In this document: positions 36,639-45,657 of the stretch, piece after piece | Numbering within the stretch: the first letter of the stretch is position 1 | Layout of the letters: every line of letters starts with the position of its first letter | Assembly: GCA_017302895.1 (NCBI GenBank) | Contig: JAFLBV010000004.1 | Span: 62,001 to 126,000, forward strand | Direction: 5' to 3' | From: Ignavibacteria bacterium | GTDB lineage: Bacteria > Bacteroidota > Ignavibacteria > Ignavibacteriales > Ignavibacteriaceae | DNA length: 64,000 bases | The notes under the pieces: generated by a model | What the model saw: the letters and a program-made list of their open reading frames with translations, nothing else | What the model was told of the DNA's origin: nothing | Database searches by the model: none | Made by a program: the position numbers and the translations under genes

Positions 36639-37880
36639 CTAATCCTGCATTCTGTTTTTGAGGATGTCCAAAATTCTGTCAACTTGTTCCTCATCATCCT
36701 CAAAAATCTCAAGCAGTTTTTCTTTTCCGGCTTTTATTGCATCTTTTACAGTGTCAAGCCGGTTGTTTATAAGAGTTTCGTAAACTTCGGCACCAAGCTC
36801 ACGCTTGCACTCGATAAGTTCCACTCCATCTTCATAATCTTCAATGTCTTTTTCAATCCGGTGGAAGTCGATGTTGTATCCGGTAACCTGCATTGCAAGC
36901 CTGATATTCACTCCATTTCTTCCAACTATCATCGCTGCCTGTGATGCTTCAGCAAAAATTACAGCGTTCTTATTAACTTCGTCGAGCTCAATCGATTTTA
37001 ATTTTCCGGGAGCAAGTGCTCTCTGGATCATGATAACCGGATCATCGGAATATGCGAAAACATCGATATTCTCGCCGGCGAGCTCTTTGATAATCGAATG
37101 AATTCTTACACCTTTCATACCAACACACGCACCCACAGGGTCAACGCGCTTGTCCATCGATTCAACAGCTACTTTAGCTCTCTCACCGGCCTGACGGGCG
37201 ATTTTTCTTAATTCTATAATTCCATCATAAACTTCAGGTACTTCAAGCTCGATAAGTCTTCTGAGGAGTTCGGTATCGGCACGGGAAATGATAATTTCAG
37301 GTCCGCTCTTCCCTCTTCTGACTTCCTTCACAATCGCTCTGATTGTGTTGCCTTTGTAATATCTCTCGTGAGGAATCTGTTCCTCGCGGGGGAGCATAAG
37401 TTCATTTTTGTTGTGGTTTACGAGAACATCATTCTTACGGATTTGATAAATATCGCCGATAACGATCTCTCCCACGAGTCTCTTGTACTCGTTAAGGATG
37501 ATTTCCTTCTCGATTTCACGAATCCTTTGGTTAAGATTCTGCTTCGCCAGATTTATGAGTCTGCGCCCGAAGGTTGCAAGCTTTAACTGCTCCACATACT
37601 CATCACCTACATCAAGCTCATCCTCGTTACCAAGTCTGTTCACTTCTTCGAGACTGATCTGTTTTTCAGGATTCTCAACTTCTTCGACTATTTCTCTGAC
37701 AAGAAATATTTCGATGTCGCCTCTGTCCATGTTAACGACTACGGAGTAGTTTGCTTCTTCACCATATTTTTTTCGAACAAGCAACCCGAAGATATCTTCA
37801 ATTATTCCATGAAGTACATCCTTGTCCACTCCTTTTTCTCTCACCATCGCCGCAAACGATTCAACTATGTCTGCGTTCAT
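36639..37880 (-). CDS. nusA: Transcription termination/antitermination factor NusA
   Basis: Order: N-terminal RNA-polymerase-binding domain (about 1-125), S1 (about 135-200, VGEIVIGDIYQI), then two KH domains including VDPVGACVGMKGVRIHSI and AAMIVGRNGVNIRLA. The C-terminal acidic repeats of E. coli NusA are missing, as in most non-proteobacteria. NusA strengthens pausing and intrinsic termination; its own operon leader contains a terminator-shaped hairpin. Confidence 0.96.
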   Translation of the reverse strand: MNADIVESFAAMVREKGVDKDVLHGIIEDIFGLLVRKKYGEEANYSVVVNMDRGDIEIFLVREIVEEVENPEKQISLEEVNRLGNEDELDVGDEYVEQLKLATFGRRLINLAKQNLNQRIREIEKEIILNEYKRLVGEIVIGDIYQIRKNDVLVNHNKNELMLPREEQIPHERYYKGNTIRAIVKEVRRGKSGPEIIISRADTELLRRLIELEVPEVYDGIIELRKIARQAGERAKVAVESMDKRVDPVGACVGMKGVRIHSIIKELAGENIDVFAYSDDPVIMIQRALAPGKLKSIELDEVNKNAVIFAEASQAAMIVGRNGVNIRLAMQVTGYNIDFHRIEKDIEDYEDGVELIECKRELGAEVYETLINNRLDTVKDAIKAGKEKLLEIFEDDEEQVDRILDILKNRMQD

Positions 37881-37893
37881 TTCTCTTCCTCCA

Positions 37894-38346
37894 CTAAAAA
37901 CTTACTTTAACCTTGGCACTCAGAATATTCTGAAAACCAATAATTCGTGATTCTTTGTTTAATTCAAATGTTAAAAGGTCATCTTCAACCTGAAGCAGTT
38001 TTCCTTTTATTTTCTTTTTCTCTTCACCTTCCGAGTATGTTACCTCGAATTCCCTGCCGATATGCTTTGTATACTGTTTCAAATGTATCAGTGGTCTGTT
38101 GACCCCCGGTGATGAAACATCAAACCTGACAGGTCCCTCAAAAAGGTCTTCCTCGTCGATTATCTTGCTGATATCACGGCTGACGGCCGCACAAATGTCA
38201 GCAGTCACGCCCTCTTCCCCGTCGATATACAATTCAACAACTTTTACCTTGCCTTCACCCTTCATAACAAAATCTATGAACAGCATCCCGTGCTCTTCAA
38301 CCGTCTGAAGGCATATCTCTTTTATTCTGTTGGTTGCGTCAATCAT
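37894..38346 (-). CDS. rimP: Ribosome maturation factor RimP
   Basis: 150 residues, needed for 30S maturation. GEGKVKVVELYIDGEEGVTADICAAVSRDISKIIDEED and FDVSSPGVNRPL (the DVSSPG signature) are clear. It is the first gene of the rimP-nusA-infB-rbfA-truB-ribF-rpsO-pnp operon; the promoter and hairpin lie directly upstream. The ATG has no Shine-Dalgarno. Confidence 0.94.
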   Translation of the reverse strand: MIDATNRIKEICLQTVEEHGMLFIDFVMKGEGKVKVVELYIDGEEGVTADICAAVSRDISKIIDEEDLFEGPVRFDVSSPGVNRPLIHLKQYTKHIGREFEVTYSEGEEKKKIKGKLLQVEDDLLTFELNKESRIIGFQNILSAKVKVSF

Positions 38347-38357
38347 AATTGCTTTCT

Positions 38358-38386
38358 AAAAAAAAACGCCCTGTGTCCGTAGGGCG
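38358..38386 (-). terminator. Terminator-shaped hairpin in the rimP operon leader (attenuator candidate)
   Basis: On the minus strand CGCCCT and AGGGCG (6 pairs, 8-base loop) are followed at once by nine U residues, the form of an intrinsic terminator. It sits between the operon promoter (38400-38431) and the rimP ATG (38346), 11 bases before the start codon. No other leftward gene lies upstream, so it would act on the operon's own transcript. Confidence 0.75.
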
Positions 38387-38399
38387 AATAATCAGATTA

Positions 38400-38431
38400 C
38401 AAATATAGCAATTTTCAAGGATTTTAACAAA
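38400..38431 (-). promoter_or_regulatory. Bacteroidota-type promoter of the rimP-nusA-infB operon
   Basis: On the minus strand a -33 TTTG is followed after 20 bases by a -7 TATATTTG, a full match to the TTTG/TAnnTTTG consensus of the Bacteroidota primary sigma factor. Transcription should start near 38390, a few bases before the leader hairpin. Confidence 0.7.
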
Positions 38432-38604
38432 TATACTATCTTTCTACATCATTAATTTTCACAGGCTAAACGGCATTTCACTCAATGTATGTCATTTTAG
38501 AAAAAACTGTACTGTAATGATATCTAAAATCATATTTCTGTTGGTTTTGTGACAATTATTAATTATTATTGTTGGTCACTTTCTTATCTACACAGGACAA
38601 AAAC

Positions 38605-41600
38605 ATGAAGTTCCGTGACTTTAAAATCGGCGCCCGCCTGGCAACCGGATTCGGCATAGTAGTATTTCTGATCCTCTGTTCTCTCGTTGTTTCCATTTAC
38701 AACATTAATACCCTTTCGGAGCAGACAACCCTTCTCTACAGACACCCTTTTACCGTTACAAATACAATCAAAATGGTAGATATTGAATCCGAGAGAATGC
38801 GAAGAATCCTGAATAAACTAATAATCTTTCCGGAAAGTCATGATTCTCTCATTGCGGAAATTGATTCATCCAATCACCGTATTCTTTCTTATTTCCCGGT
38901 CTTGAGGGAGCGGTTTCTCGGTGACAAACAGGATATCGATGACCTCGAATTCGCTTATTCAAAGGTGGAGAAGAGCTATCAGGCAGTGATTGATGCCCTG
39001 GAAGAGGGAAAGGTGGAAAAGGCAAAATCAATTCTTGTTACCAGTGAAGTTGTGGTAATAAAATTTGAACATGAATTAACGGATGTACTGAACTTCGCAA
39101 ACAACAAAGCCAATTCATTCTACGAAAATTCACAGGTCGTGGAAGCAGATACTAAAATTTTAACTTACTTTTTCCTCCTTGTTCTAATGCTGACCAGCGG
39201 TCTTACCGGGTACCTGATAACAAGAGGAATTCGTAAACCGGTTGATTTGATAAGTAAAAAGGTAAAACTGATTGAAGCGGGAGAGTTCTACTCCAAAATC
39301 GACTACGATTCAAAGGACGAGCTGGGAGCTCTCGCAAAGACAATTAATCAGGTGTCTGACTCACTTGGTGACTACACTGCCAAAGCTGAAATTCAGAACT
39401 GGCAAAAGTCGGGAATTAACAGTCTCAATGAAACTTTAAGAGGTGAACCAAAAGTTTCCGAACTTGCCGACAGGGCATCTGCATTTCTGTGCGAATACAC
39501 CGGTGCATTTATCTGTGCTTTCTATGTGACTGACAGCGATGAGGAATACCTTACGCTGGCAGGAGGTTTCGCTGTCAGCGATGTCGAACGGGCTAATAAT
39601 ACGGTTAAATTCAAAGAAGGTCTCACCGGCGAATGTGCCGCTTCACGCCGCCATCTTCATGTCAGGAATGTTAAAGACAGCCATTTCTTTATCTCATCTG
39701 CCACGGGAAAATCGCTGCCGAGTGAAATTTTCCTCTTCCCCCTTGTTTATGCAGAAAAACTTTACGGCATAGTCGAACTTGGGAAATATGGAATATTTTC
39801 CACCCGGGAGATCGAGTTCCTGTTAAGTACTTCTGCCATTATAGGAGCCGCTGTCAATTCCTCCAAATCGAGAGAATCGCTGACGGATCTCCTTATGAAG
39901 ACTCAACAACTCGCAGAGGAACTTCAGGTGCAACAGGAGGAATTAAGAAGCTCGAACGAGAAACTCGAAGTGCAGCAGGAAGAACTCCGTGCTGCCAATG
40001 AGGAACTAGAAGAGCAGACAACCGCCCTGAAATTTTCCGAGGAAAGACTGAAATCGCAACAGGAAGAACTCGAAGTAATAAATGAAGAACTCGAAGAGAA
40101 AAACGAATCCCTGCAGAAACAGAAAGCAGATATTCAATTAGCAAGAGAGGAACTTGAAATAAAAGCCGAGGAACTCGCTATCGCCAGTAAATACAAATCA
40201 GAATTCCTGGCAAATATGTCCCACGAACTGAGAACCCCCCTCAACAGTCTTCTTATACTGTCAAAAATGCTCGGTGACAATAAAAAGGGCAACCTCACAG
40301 AAGATGAGGTGGAATCGGCTGAAGTGATTTACAGAAGCGGTTCTGACCTCCTCAATCTCATTAATGAGATCCTCGACCTTTCAAAAATTGAAGCCGGCAA
40401 GATGGAACTCCATATTGAGAAGGTCCCGGTTGAAATTATACGAAGAAATGTTGAGTCAACTTTCAAACATTCTGCGGCTCATAAAGGACTGGAATTTGAT
40501 CTCTCCATCGGCGAGCACATACCCGATTCAATCGAAACTGACAAGCAACGACTGGAACAAATTCTAAAGAACCTCATCTCGAATGCAATAAAATTCACCA
40601 AAACCGGGAAGGTCACTGTCAGAATCGACATGCCAAAGGCTTCAGATAATCTCTTCCGAAGCGGATTGAACAGAAATGAATGTGTTGCCATTACAGTTGC
40701 CGACACCGGAATCGGCATCCCGCTCGAAAAGCAAAAAGTAATATTTGAGGCATTCCAGCAGGCTGACGGTGGCACATCACGCGAGTTCGGCGGCACCGGA
40801 CTTGGTCTCTCGATATCCAGAGAGCTTTCACATATCCTCGGTGGCGAAATCCAGGTCGAGAGTATTCCCGGCACCGGTTCCTCTTTCACACTCTTTCTTC
40901 CTCTTAAGTTTCCCGGACAGAATACTCCCAAAGCTGCTGCTGTGCCCGTGATTTTACCGAAGACCAAAGTACCTGAAGAAGTTGTGGTTGCCCCGGTTAA
41001 AATTGATAAACCACAAAAGATTTCAGTAACTGACGACAGAAAAGAGATCACGGAAAAAGACAAGGTCGTTTTAATTATTGAGGATGACCCCGACTTCGCT
41101 AAACTACTGTTCAAGGAATGTAAAGAGAAAAATCTTAAGGGAATAATTGCCCTCACCGGTTATGAAGGTCTGGAACTGGCACTGAGATTTCTACCCATGG
41201 CAATACTTCTCGACCTGGGTCTCCCCGATATCAATGGTATCGATATTCTGACCCGTCTGAAAGAATCCTCAAAGACCCGGCACATTCCTGTGCATATTGT
41301 AAGTGGCGCCAATACTGTAAGGGAAGCTCTGAACAAGGGAGCCATTGGATACCTCGCCAAACCGGTTGCAAAAGAAGATATCGATGATGCGATTACCCGG
41401 CTTGAAGAGTTTTCGAACAAAAAAGTAAAAGACATCCTTCTCATTGAAGATGATACAAATCTGCAAAGAAGCATCTCAAGACTTATCGGAGATTCGGATG
41501 TTAATATTTCAACGGTGGAAACAGGAGGCGAAGCGATCAAAGTGCTCGCCGATGGTCACTTTGATCTGATGATTCTCGACCTTGGATTGCCTGACATGAC

Positions 41601-42228
41601 AGGCTTCGAGCTACTTCAGTCGTTGGAACAATTTGAAACAAATCTTCCCCCGGTAATTGTCTATACAGGAAGGGACCTCTCCAAGGAAGAAGATGCAGAA
41701 CTTCGAAATTATGCCGATTCCATCATCATCAAAGGTGTTCGATCCGAGGAAAGACTCCTCGATGAAACATCTCTCTTTTTGCACAGACTTGTGAACAAAA
41801 TGCCCGAAAACAAAAAGAGAATGATCCTCGATCTGCACGAAACCGACCAGCTCTTCAAAGGGAAAAAAGTATTGATTGTGGACGACGATATGAGGAATGT
41901 CTTTGCACTGTCAAAACTACTCTCCGACAAAGGCATGAATATCCTGAAGGCTGAAAATGGCAGAAAAGCTATCGAGATTATCTCCTCCGAACCGGAAATC
42001 GATCTTGTGATTATGGATATAATGATGCCCGAGATGGATGGTTACGAAACGATCAGAAGGATCAGGGCAAAGGAAGAATTCTACGATATCCCGATTATCG
42101 CAGTTACCGCAAAAGCCATGAAAAAAGATTATCAGGATTGCATCGCTGCCGGTGCAAGCGACTATCTTCCGAAACCCGTTGATATCGAAAGACTCTTTTC
42201 AATAATGAGGGTCTGGTTATACAGATAA
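38605..42228 (+). CDS. Hybrid histidine kinase: HAMP-GAF-coiled coil-HisKA-HATPase-REC-REC-REC
   Basis: From ATG 38605 (AGGACA upstream) the protein has 1207 residues. Two membrane helices (about 12-32 and 182-202) flank a periplasmic helical sensor; then HAMP (about 203-255), GAF (about 270-420), a long Gln/Glu-rich coiled coil (about 425-530), HisKA with SHELRTPLN, HATPase with NLISNAIKFT and GGTGLGLSIS, and three receivers at about 820-935, 942-1062 and 1087-1205 with phospho-Asp in LLDLGLP, ILDLGLP and IMDIMMPEMDG. It is first in an operon with CheR, CheB and another hybrid kinase. There is no DNA-binding output, so phosphate probably passes within the cluster or to a distant regulator. 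Confidence 0.93.
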   Translation: MKFRDFKIGARLATGFGIVVFLILCSLVVSIYNINTLSEQTTLLYRHPFTVTNTIKMVDIESERMRRILNKLIIFPESHDSLIAEIDSSNHRILSYFPVLRERFLGDKQDIDDLEFAYSKVEKSYQAVIDALEEGKVEKAKSILVTSEVVVIKFEHELTDVLNFANNKANSFYENSQVVEADTKILTYFFLLVLMLTSGLTGYLITRGIRKPVDLISKKVKLIEAGEFYSKIDYDSKDELGALAKTINQVSDSLGDYTAKAEIQNWQKSGINSLNETLRGEPKVSELADRASAFLCEYTGAFICAFYVTDSDEEYLTLAGGFAVSDVERANNTVKFKEGLTGECAASRRHLHVRNVKDSHFFISSATGKSLPSEIFLFPLVYAEKLYGIVELGKYGIFSTREIEFLLSTSAIIGAAVNSSKSRESLTDLLMKTQQLAEELQVQQEELRSSNEKLEVQQEELRAANEELEEQTTALKFSEERLKSQQEELEVINEELEEKNESLQKQKADIQLAREELEIKAEELAIASKYKSEFLANMSHELRTPLNSLLILSKMLGDNKKGNLTEDEVESAEVIYRSGSDLLNLINEILDLSKIEAGKMELHIEKVPVEIIRRNVESTFKHSAAHKGLEFDLSIGEHIPDSIETDKQRLEQILKNLISNAIKFTKTGKVTVRIDMPKASDNLFRSGLNRNECVAITVADTGIGIPLEKQKVIFEAFQQADGGTSREFGGTGLGLSISRELSHILGGEIQVESIPGTGSSFTLFLPLKFPGQNTPKAAAVPVILPKTKVPEEVVVAPVKIDKPQKISVTDDRKEITEKDKVVLIIEDDPDFAKLLFKECKEKNLKGIIALTGYEGLELALRFLPMAILLDLGLPDINGIDILTRLKESSKTRHIPVHIVSGANTVREALNKGAIGYLAKPVAKEDIDDAITRLEEFSNKKVKDILLIEDDTNLQRSISRLIGDSDVNISTVETGGEAIKVLADGHFDLMILDLGLPDMTGFELLQSLEQFETNLPPVIVYTGRDLSKEEDAELRNYADSIIIKGVRSEERLLDETSLFLHRLVNKMPENKKRMILDLHETDQLFKGKKVLIVDDDMRNVFALSKLLSDKGMNILKAENGRKAIEIISSEPEIDLVIMDIMMPEMDGYETIRRIRAKEEFYDIPIIAVTAKAMKKDYQDCIAAGASDYLPKPVDIERLFSIMRVWLYR

Positions 42229-42248
42229 ATTTTCCGTGGAAAGCATAG

Positions 42249-43082
42249 ATGTTCAATAAATCAGAACTGGAAAACATCGAATTAAACCTCCTTCTCGAGG
42301 CAATATACCGAAGGTATGGTTATGACTTCAGAGACTATGCACGCTCATCCCTCCTCAGAAGGGCGAAGCTGTTTATATCCCATCTCGGTCTGCAGAATAT
42401 CTCGGAAGTGATTCCAAAAATTCTCCACCAGCCGGATCTTTTTTTGGATCTTGTACATCATTTTTCGATTACTGTTACCGATATGTTTCGTGACCCCTTT
42501 GTCTATTCCAAACTGATCGAGAAGGTGTTCCCCTTTTTGGAAACTCACCCGTACATTAAAATATGGCACGCAGGCTGTGCTACGGGGGAAGAGGTATATT
42601 CAACCGCAATACTTTTGAAAGAGGCAGGAATCTACGACCGTTGTACCATTTTTGCGACTGACTTCAACGATTCCGCCCTTGAAACGGCGAAAAACGGTAT
42701 TTACAAGATCGATAACATGAAACAATGCATCAAATCATATCAGGACGCCGGAGGTGTTCATTCGTTTTCGGAATATTACTCCGCGAAATATGATTCGATC
42801 ACTTTTTCCAAAGAGCTTAAAAAGAATATTACCTTTGCAAATCACAATCTCGTTCTCGACAGAAGTTTTGGTGAAATGCACCTGATTTTTTGCCGCAATG
42901 TGCTGATTTATTTCAACAAGGATTTACAGGACAGGGCTCTCGAGCTCCTGTCGGAAAGCCTCATTCCAGGTGGCTTTCTCTGCCTTGGCACAAAGGAATC
43001 CATTACTTTCAGCTCGGTGGCAAATCAGTTTGTTGTCGTGCAGGATAAGGAAAGAATTTTTCAAAAACGATACATCACTTAG
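42249..43082 (+). CDS. CheR-type protein-glutamate methyltransferase
   Basis: 277 residues. RYGYDFRDYARSSLLRRAKLF is the CheR N-terminal helical domain; IKIWHAGCATGEEVYSTAILL is the SAM-binding loop; LIFCRNVLIYFNKDLQ is the family signature. CheR methylates glutamates on chemoreceptors, but no receptor, CheA or CheW gene is here, so the target may be a coiled-coil kinase of the same operon (inference). Starts 20 bases after the first kinase. Confidence 0.92.
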   Translation: MFNKSELENIELNLLLEAIYRRYGYDFRDYARSSLLRRAKLFISHLGLQNISEVIPKILHQPDLFLDLVHHFSITVTDMFRDPFVYSKLIEKVFPFLETHPYIKIWHAGCATGEEVYSTAILLKEAGIYDRCTIFATDFNDSALETAKNGIYKIDNMKQCIKSYQDAGGVHSFSEYYSAKYDSITFSKELKKNITFANHNLVLDRSFGEMHLIFCRNVLIYFNKDLQDRALELLSESLIPGGFLCLGTKESITFSSVANQFVVVQDKERIFQKRYIT

Positions 43083-43093
43083 AGAGACCACCC

Positions 43094-43678
43094 TTGGAAA
43101 ATCGGGCTTTTTCAGGTATTATCGTTGTAGGTGCTTCAGCAGGAGGACTTAATGCACTCATTTCGCTCCTCTCTAAACTGCCGGCTAAGTTCAAGATTCC
43201 GATTCTGATTGTGCAACATACAAGCCCGTATCAGGAAAGTCTCCTTACCGATATACTTGGGAAAAGATCGGTGTTGCCCGTGGTTGAGGCAGAGGATAAA
43301 ATGATGATTTCACCCGGCTTGGTGATCGTAGCGCCTCCAAATTATCATATGCTCGTGGAGAGCGATGCGACAATATCACTCTCAACCGACGAAAAAGTGA
43401 AATATTCCAGGCCTTCGATTGATGTCCTATTCGAAAGTACCGCCTGGGTTTACGGAAAAAATTCCCTCGGGATTATCCTCTCGGGTGCGAATGACGATGG
43501 TGCAAAAGGCATCAGGGAAATTAGGGAAGCGGGCGGGATTACCCTGGCACAAAACCCCAAAACCGCTGAGTTCGCTTTAATGCCACAGGCTGCGATTGAG
43601 ACCGGCGCAGTCGATTTTATCCTGACTATTGATGAAATCGCGGCATTTATTTTAGAAAAAAACAAATCACACAACTAA
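43094..43678 (+). CDS. CheB-type methylesterase, catalytic domain only
   Basis: The TTG start gives 194 residues that are all methylesterase domain: VVGASAGGLNAL (catalytic Ser), LIVQHTSP (His) and ILSGANDDGAKG (Asp). The N-terminal receiver that controls classical CheB is absent, so activity would be set by partner proteins. Starts 11 bases after cheR. Together they would set a methylation state on an unknown target. Confidence 0.92.
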   Translation: MENRAFSGIIVVGASAGGLNALISLLSKLPAKFKIPILIVQHTSPYQESLLTDILGKRSVLPVVEAEDKMMISPGLVIVAPPNYHMLVESDATISLSTDEKVKYSRPSIDVLFESTAWVYGKNSLGIILSGANDDGAKGIREIREAGGITLAQNPKTAEFALMPQAAIETGAVDFILTIDEIAAFILEKNKSHN

Positions 43679-43698
43679 AAGTTCGATCAGGCAGATAC

Positions 43699-45657
43699 AT
43701 GTATAAACAAAAAATCCTTATTGTTGATGATATCGAATCCAATTTAATATCGCTCGAAAAAGTTCTCCATGAATTGGATGTAACTATAATCAGAGCCCGA
43801 AGTGGAAATGATGCTCTCATCGCAATTTTAAATCATGAATTTGCACTCGCGATCGTCGATGTTCAAATGCCGGGAATGGACGGATATGAACTCGTTGAGT
43901 ATATCAGAGGTGAAGAGAAAACAGCAAGTCTCCCGGTAATTTTTCTCTCTGCCGTCTATTCGGATGAGTATCATGTATTTAAGGGATATGAGTCGGGTGC
44001 TGTGGATTTTGTTACGAAACCCTTTAATCCATTCTTCCTGACAACCAAAGTGAGAATATTCCTCGATCTCGATAAAAAGCGATATGAGCTTCTTGAAAAG
44101 ATTGAACTCGAGAAATCGAAGAATTACCTCGAGAGTGTACTCAGTTCAATCAACGATTCGTTGATCGTTATCGATATGGATTCTGCCATCACCAATGTCA
44201 ATACCTCGGCAATACAAATTCTGGGATACTCCGAGACTGAACTTAAATCAATGAAGATTAACCGGCTGTTCGATTTCGATTTCTTTGCCGGTTGGAAAAA
44301 TCACCTTGTGGAAGACGGCAATCCGTTCTTTCCCAAAACAGAAATGGAAATAGTGAAGAAAGGCGGGGAGAAGCTACCCGTTGTTATTTCCGGCTCACCC
44401 CTCTTCGAGAATGGCAACAAACTTAAAGGATTCGTTCTCGTTGCTTTCGATATTTCTGAAAGGAAACTCTACGAGGGGGCAATTCTTGCGGCAAAACTTA
44501 AAGCTGAAGAGATAAGCAAAATAAAATCCTCCTTTCTTGCTAATATGAGCCATGAGATCAGAACTCCGCTCACCGGCATTGTTGGATACGCCGAACTCTT
44601 GAAGCAGGAAAGATTATCCGACTACCAGCAGTCTCTTATAGACAAAATCTACTCTTCGGGAAAAAGACTGGGAAACACTCTGAATTCCATCCTCGATCTT
44701 TCCAAAATTGAGAACAGCATTCAGAAACTGGAACTTAAGAAATGCAACCTGAAACTGCTCGCAGAGAGAGTTTTTAATTCCAATAAAAATGTCGCAAACG
44801 AAAAATCTCTGAGGTTCACACTGATCTGTAATGCCAGCGACACATCGGTTCTAATTGATGATCACCTGTTCGAGGAAATTCTACTCCACCTCCTCGACAA
44901 TGCCTTCAAATTCACACAAAGAGGCGAAATTACCGTAAAAATTGAGAACGAAAAATCGGACGGTTCTTCCTGGGTGTCGGTCAGTGTTATCGATACCGGT
45001 ATAGGCATAAAAGCGGAAGAGCTTGAGATTATCTGGGATGAGTTCCGTCAGGCAAGCGAAGGACTGAACCGGGGGTTCCAGGGGCTTGGTCTCGGACTCA
45101 CAATCTCAAAAAAGTTTACTGAAATTATGAACGGTAAAATATCTGTTTCCAGCACCTTTGGAGAGGGATCAGTCTTTACATTAAAATTCCCTGTATCGGA
45201 AGACGCAGCCGAGCAGGTTCCTCAGTCAAAGATGCCATCAAAAACTACAGCGTCGATACCCGGTGACAATGTCATCAGAACGGCACTTCCACGACTGCTA
45301 TATGTGGAAGACGAACCGATGAATCAGGATCTTATTACTCTCTTCCTCCGAAACCGTTGCGACATTGATTGTGCATCATCCGGTGAAATCGCCCTTAAAA
45401 TGGCTCAGGAGAAGCAATATGACGGCTTTTTGATGGATATCAATCTGGGACCCGGGATCTCGGGAATAGAGGTGACAAGACGATTAAGGGAGATGAGTCA
45501 TTACCAGGATGCTCCTGTGATAGCCATAACCGCGCTTGCCCTCGCCGGCGACAAGGAGACTTTCCTCGAAGAGGGGTGCAGCCACTATCTCGCTAAACCA
45601 TTCAGGAAGGATGAATTGCTTACACTTATAAAGTCGATATTCCCTAACGGTTCCTGA
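43699..45657 (+). CDS. Hybrid histidine kinase: REC-PAS-HisKA-HATPase-REC, soluble
   Basis: 652 residues with no membrane segment. N-terminal receiver (1-120; IVDVQMPGMDGYE and the KPFNP Lys), PAS (about 144-255), HisKA with MSHEIRTPLTG near 285, HATPase (about 377-499, LLDNAFKFT and GLGLGLTIS), and a C-terminal receiver (about 532-649; DGFLMDINLG, LAKPF). The N-terminal receiver could take phosphate from the first kinase of the operon. The 3' end overlaps the convergent CNNM gene by 14 bases. Confidence 0.92.
   Translation: MYKQKILIVDDIESNLISLEKVLHELDVTIIRARSGNDALIAILNHEFALAIVDVQMPGMDGYELVEYIRGEEKTASLPVIFLSAVYSDEYHVFKGYESGAVDFVTKPFNPFFLTTKVRIFLDLDKKRYELLEKIELEKSKNYLESVLSSINDSLIVIDMDSAITNVNTSAIQILGYSETELKSMKINRLFDFDFFAGWKNHLVEDGNPFFPKTEMEIVKKGGEKLPVVISGSPLFENGNKLKGFVLVAFDISERKLYEGAILAAKLKAEEISKIKSSFLANMSHEIRTPLTGIVGYAELLKQERLSDYQQSLIDKIYSSGKRLGNTLNSILDLSKIENSIQKLELKKCNLKLLAERVFNSNKNVANEKSLRFTLICNASDTSVLIDDHLFEEILLHLLDNAFKFTQRGEITVKIENEKSDGSSWVSVSVIDTGIGIKAEELEIIWDEFRQASEGLNRGFQGLGLGLTISKKFTEIMNGKISVSSTFGEGSVFTLKFPVSEDAAEQVPQSKMPSKTTASIPGDNVIRTALPRLLYVEDEPMNQDLITLFLRNRCDIDCASSGEIALKMAQEKQYDGFLMDINLGPGISGIEVTRRLREMSHYQDAPVIAITALALAGDKETFLEEGCSHYLAKPFRKDELLTLIKSIFPNGS

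Noticed and set aside
40479-41540. Long antisense frames opposite the first hybrid kinase
   Set aside because: They are mirror frames of the HATPase and receiver coding sequence; the plus-strand domains explain the region fully.
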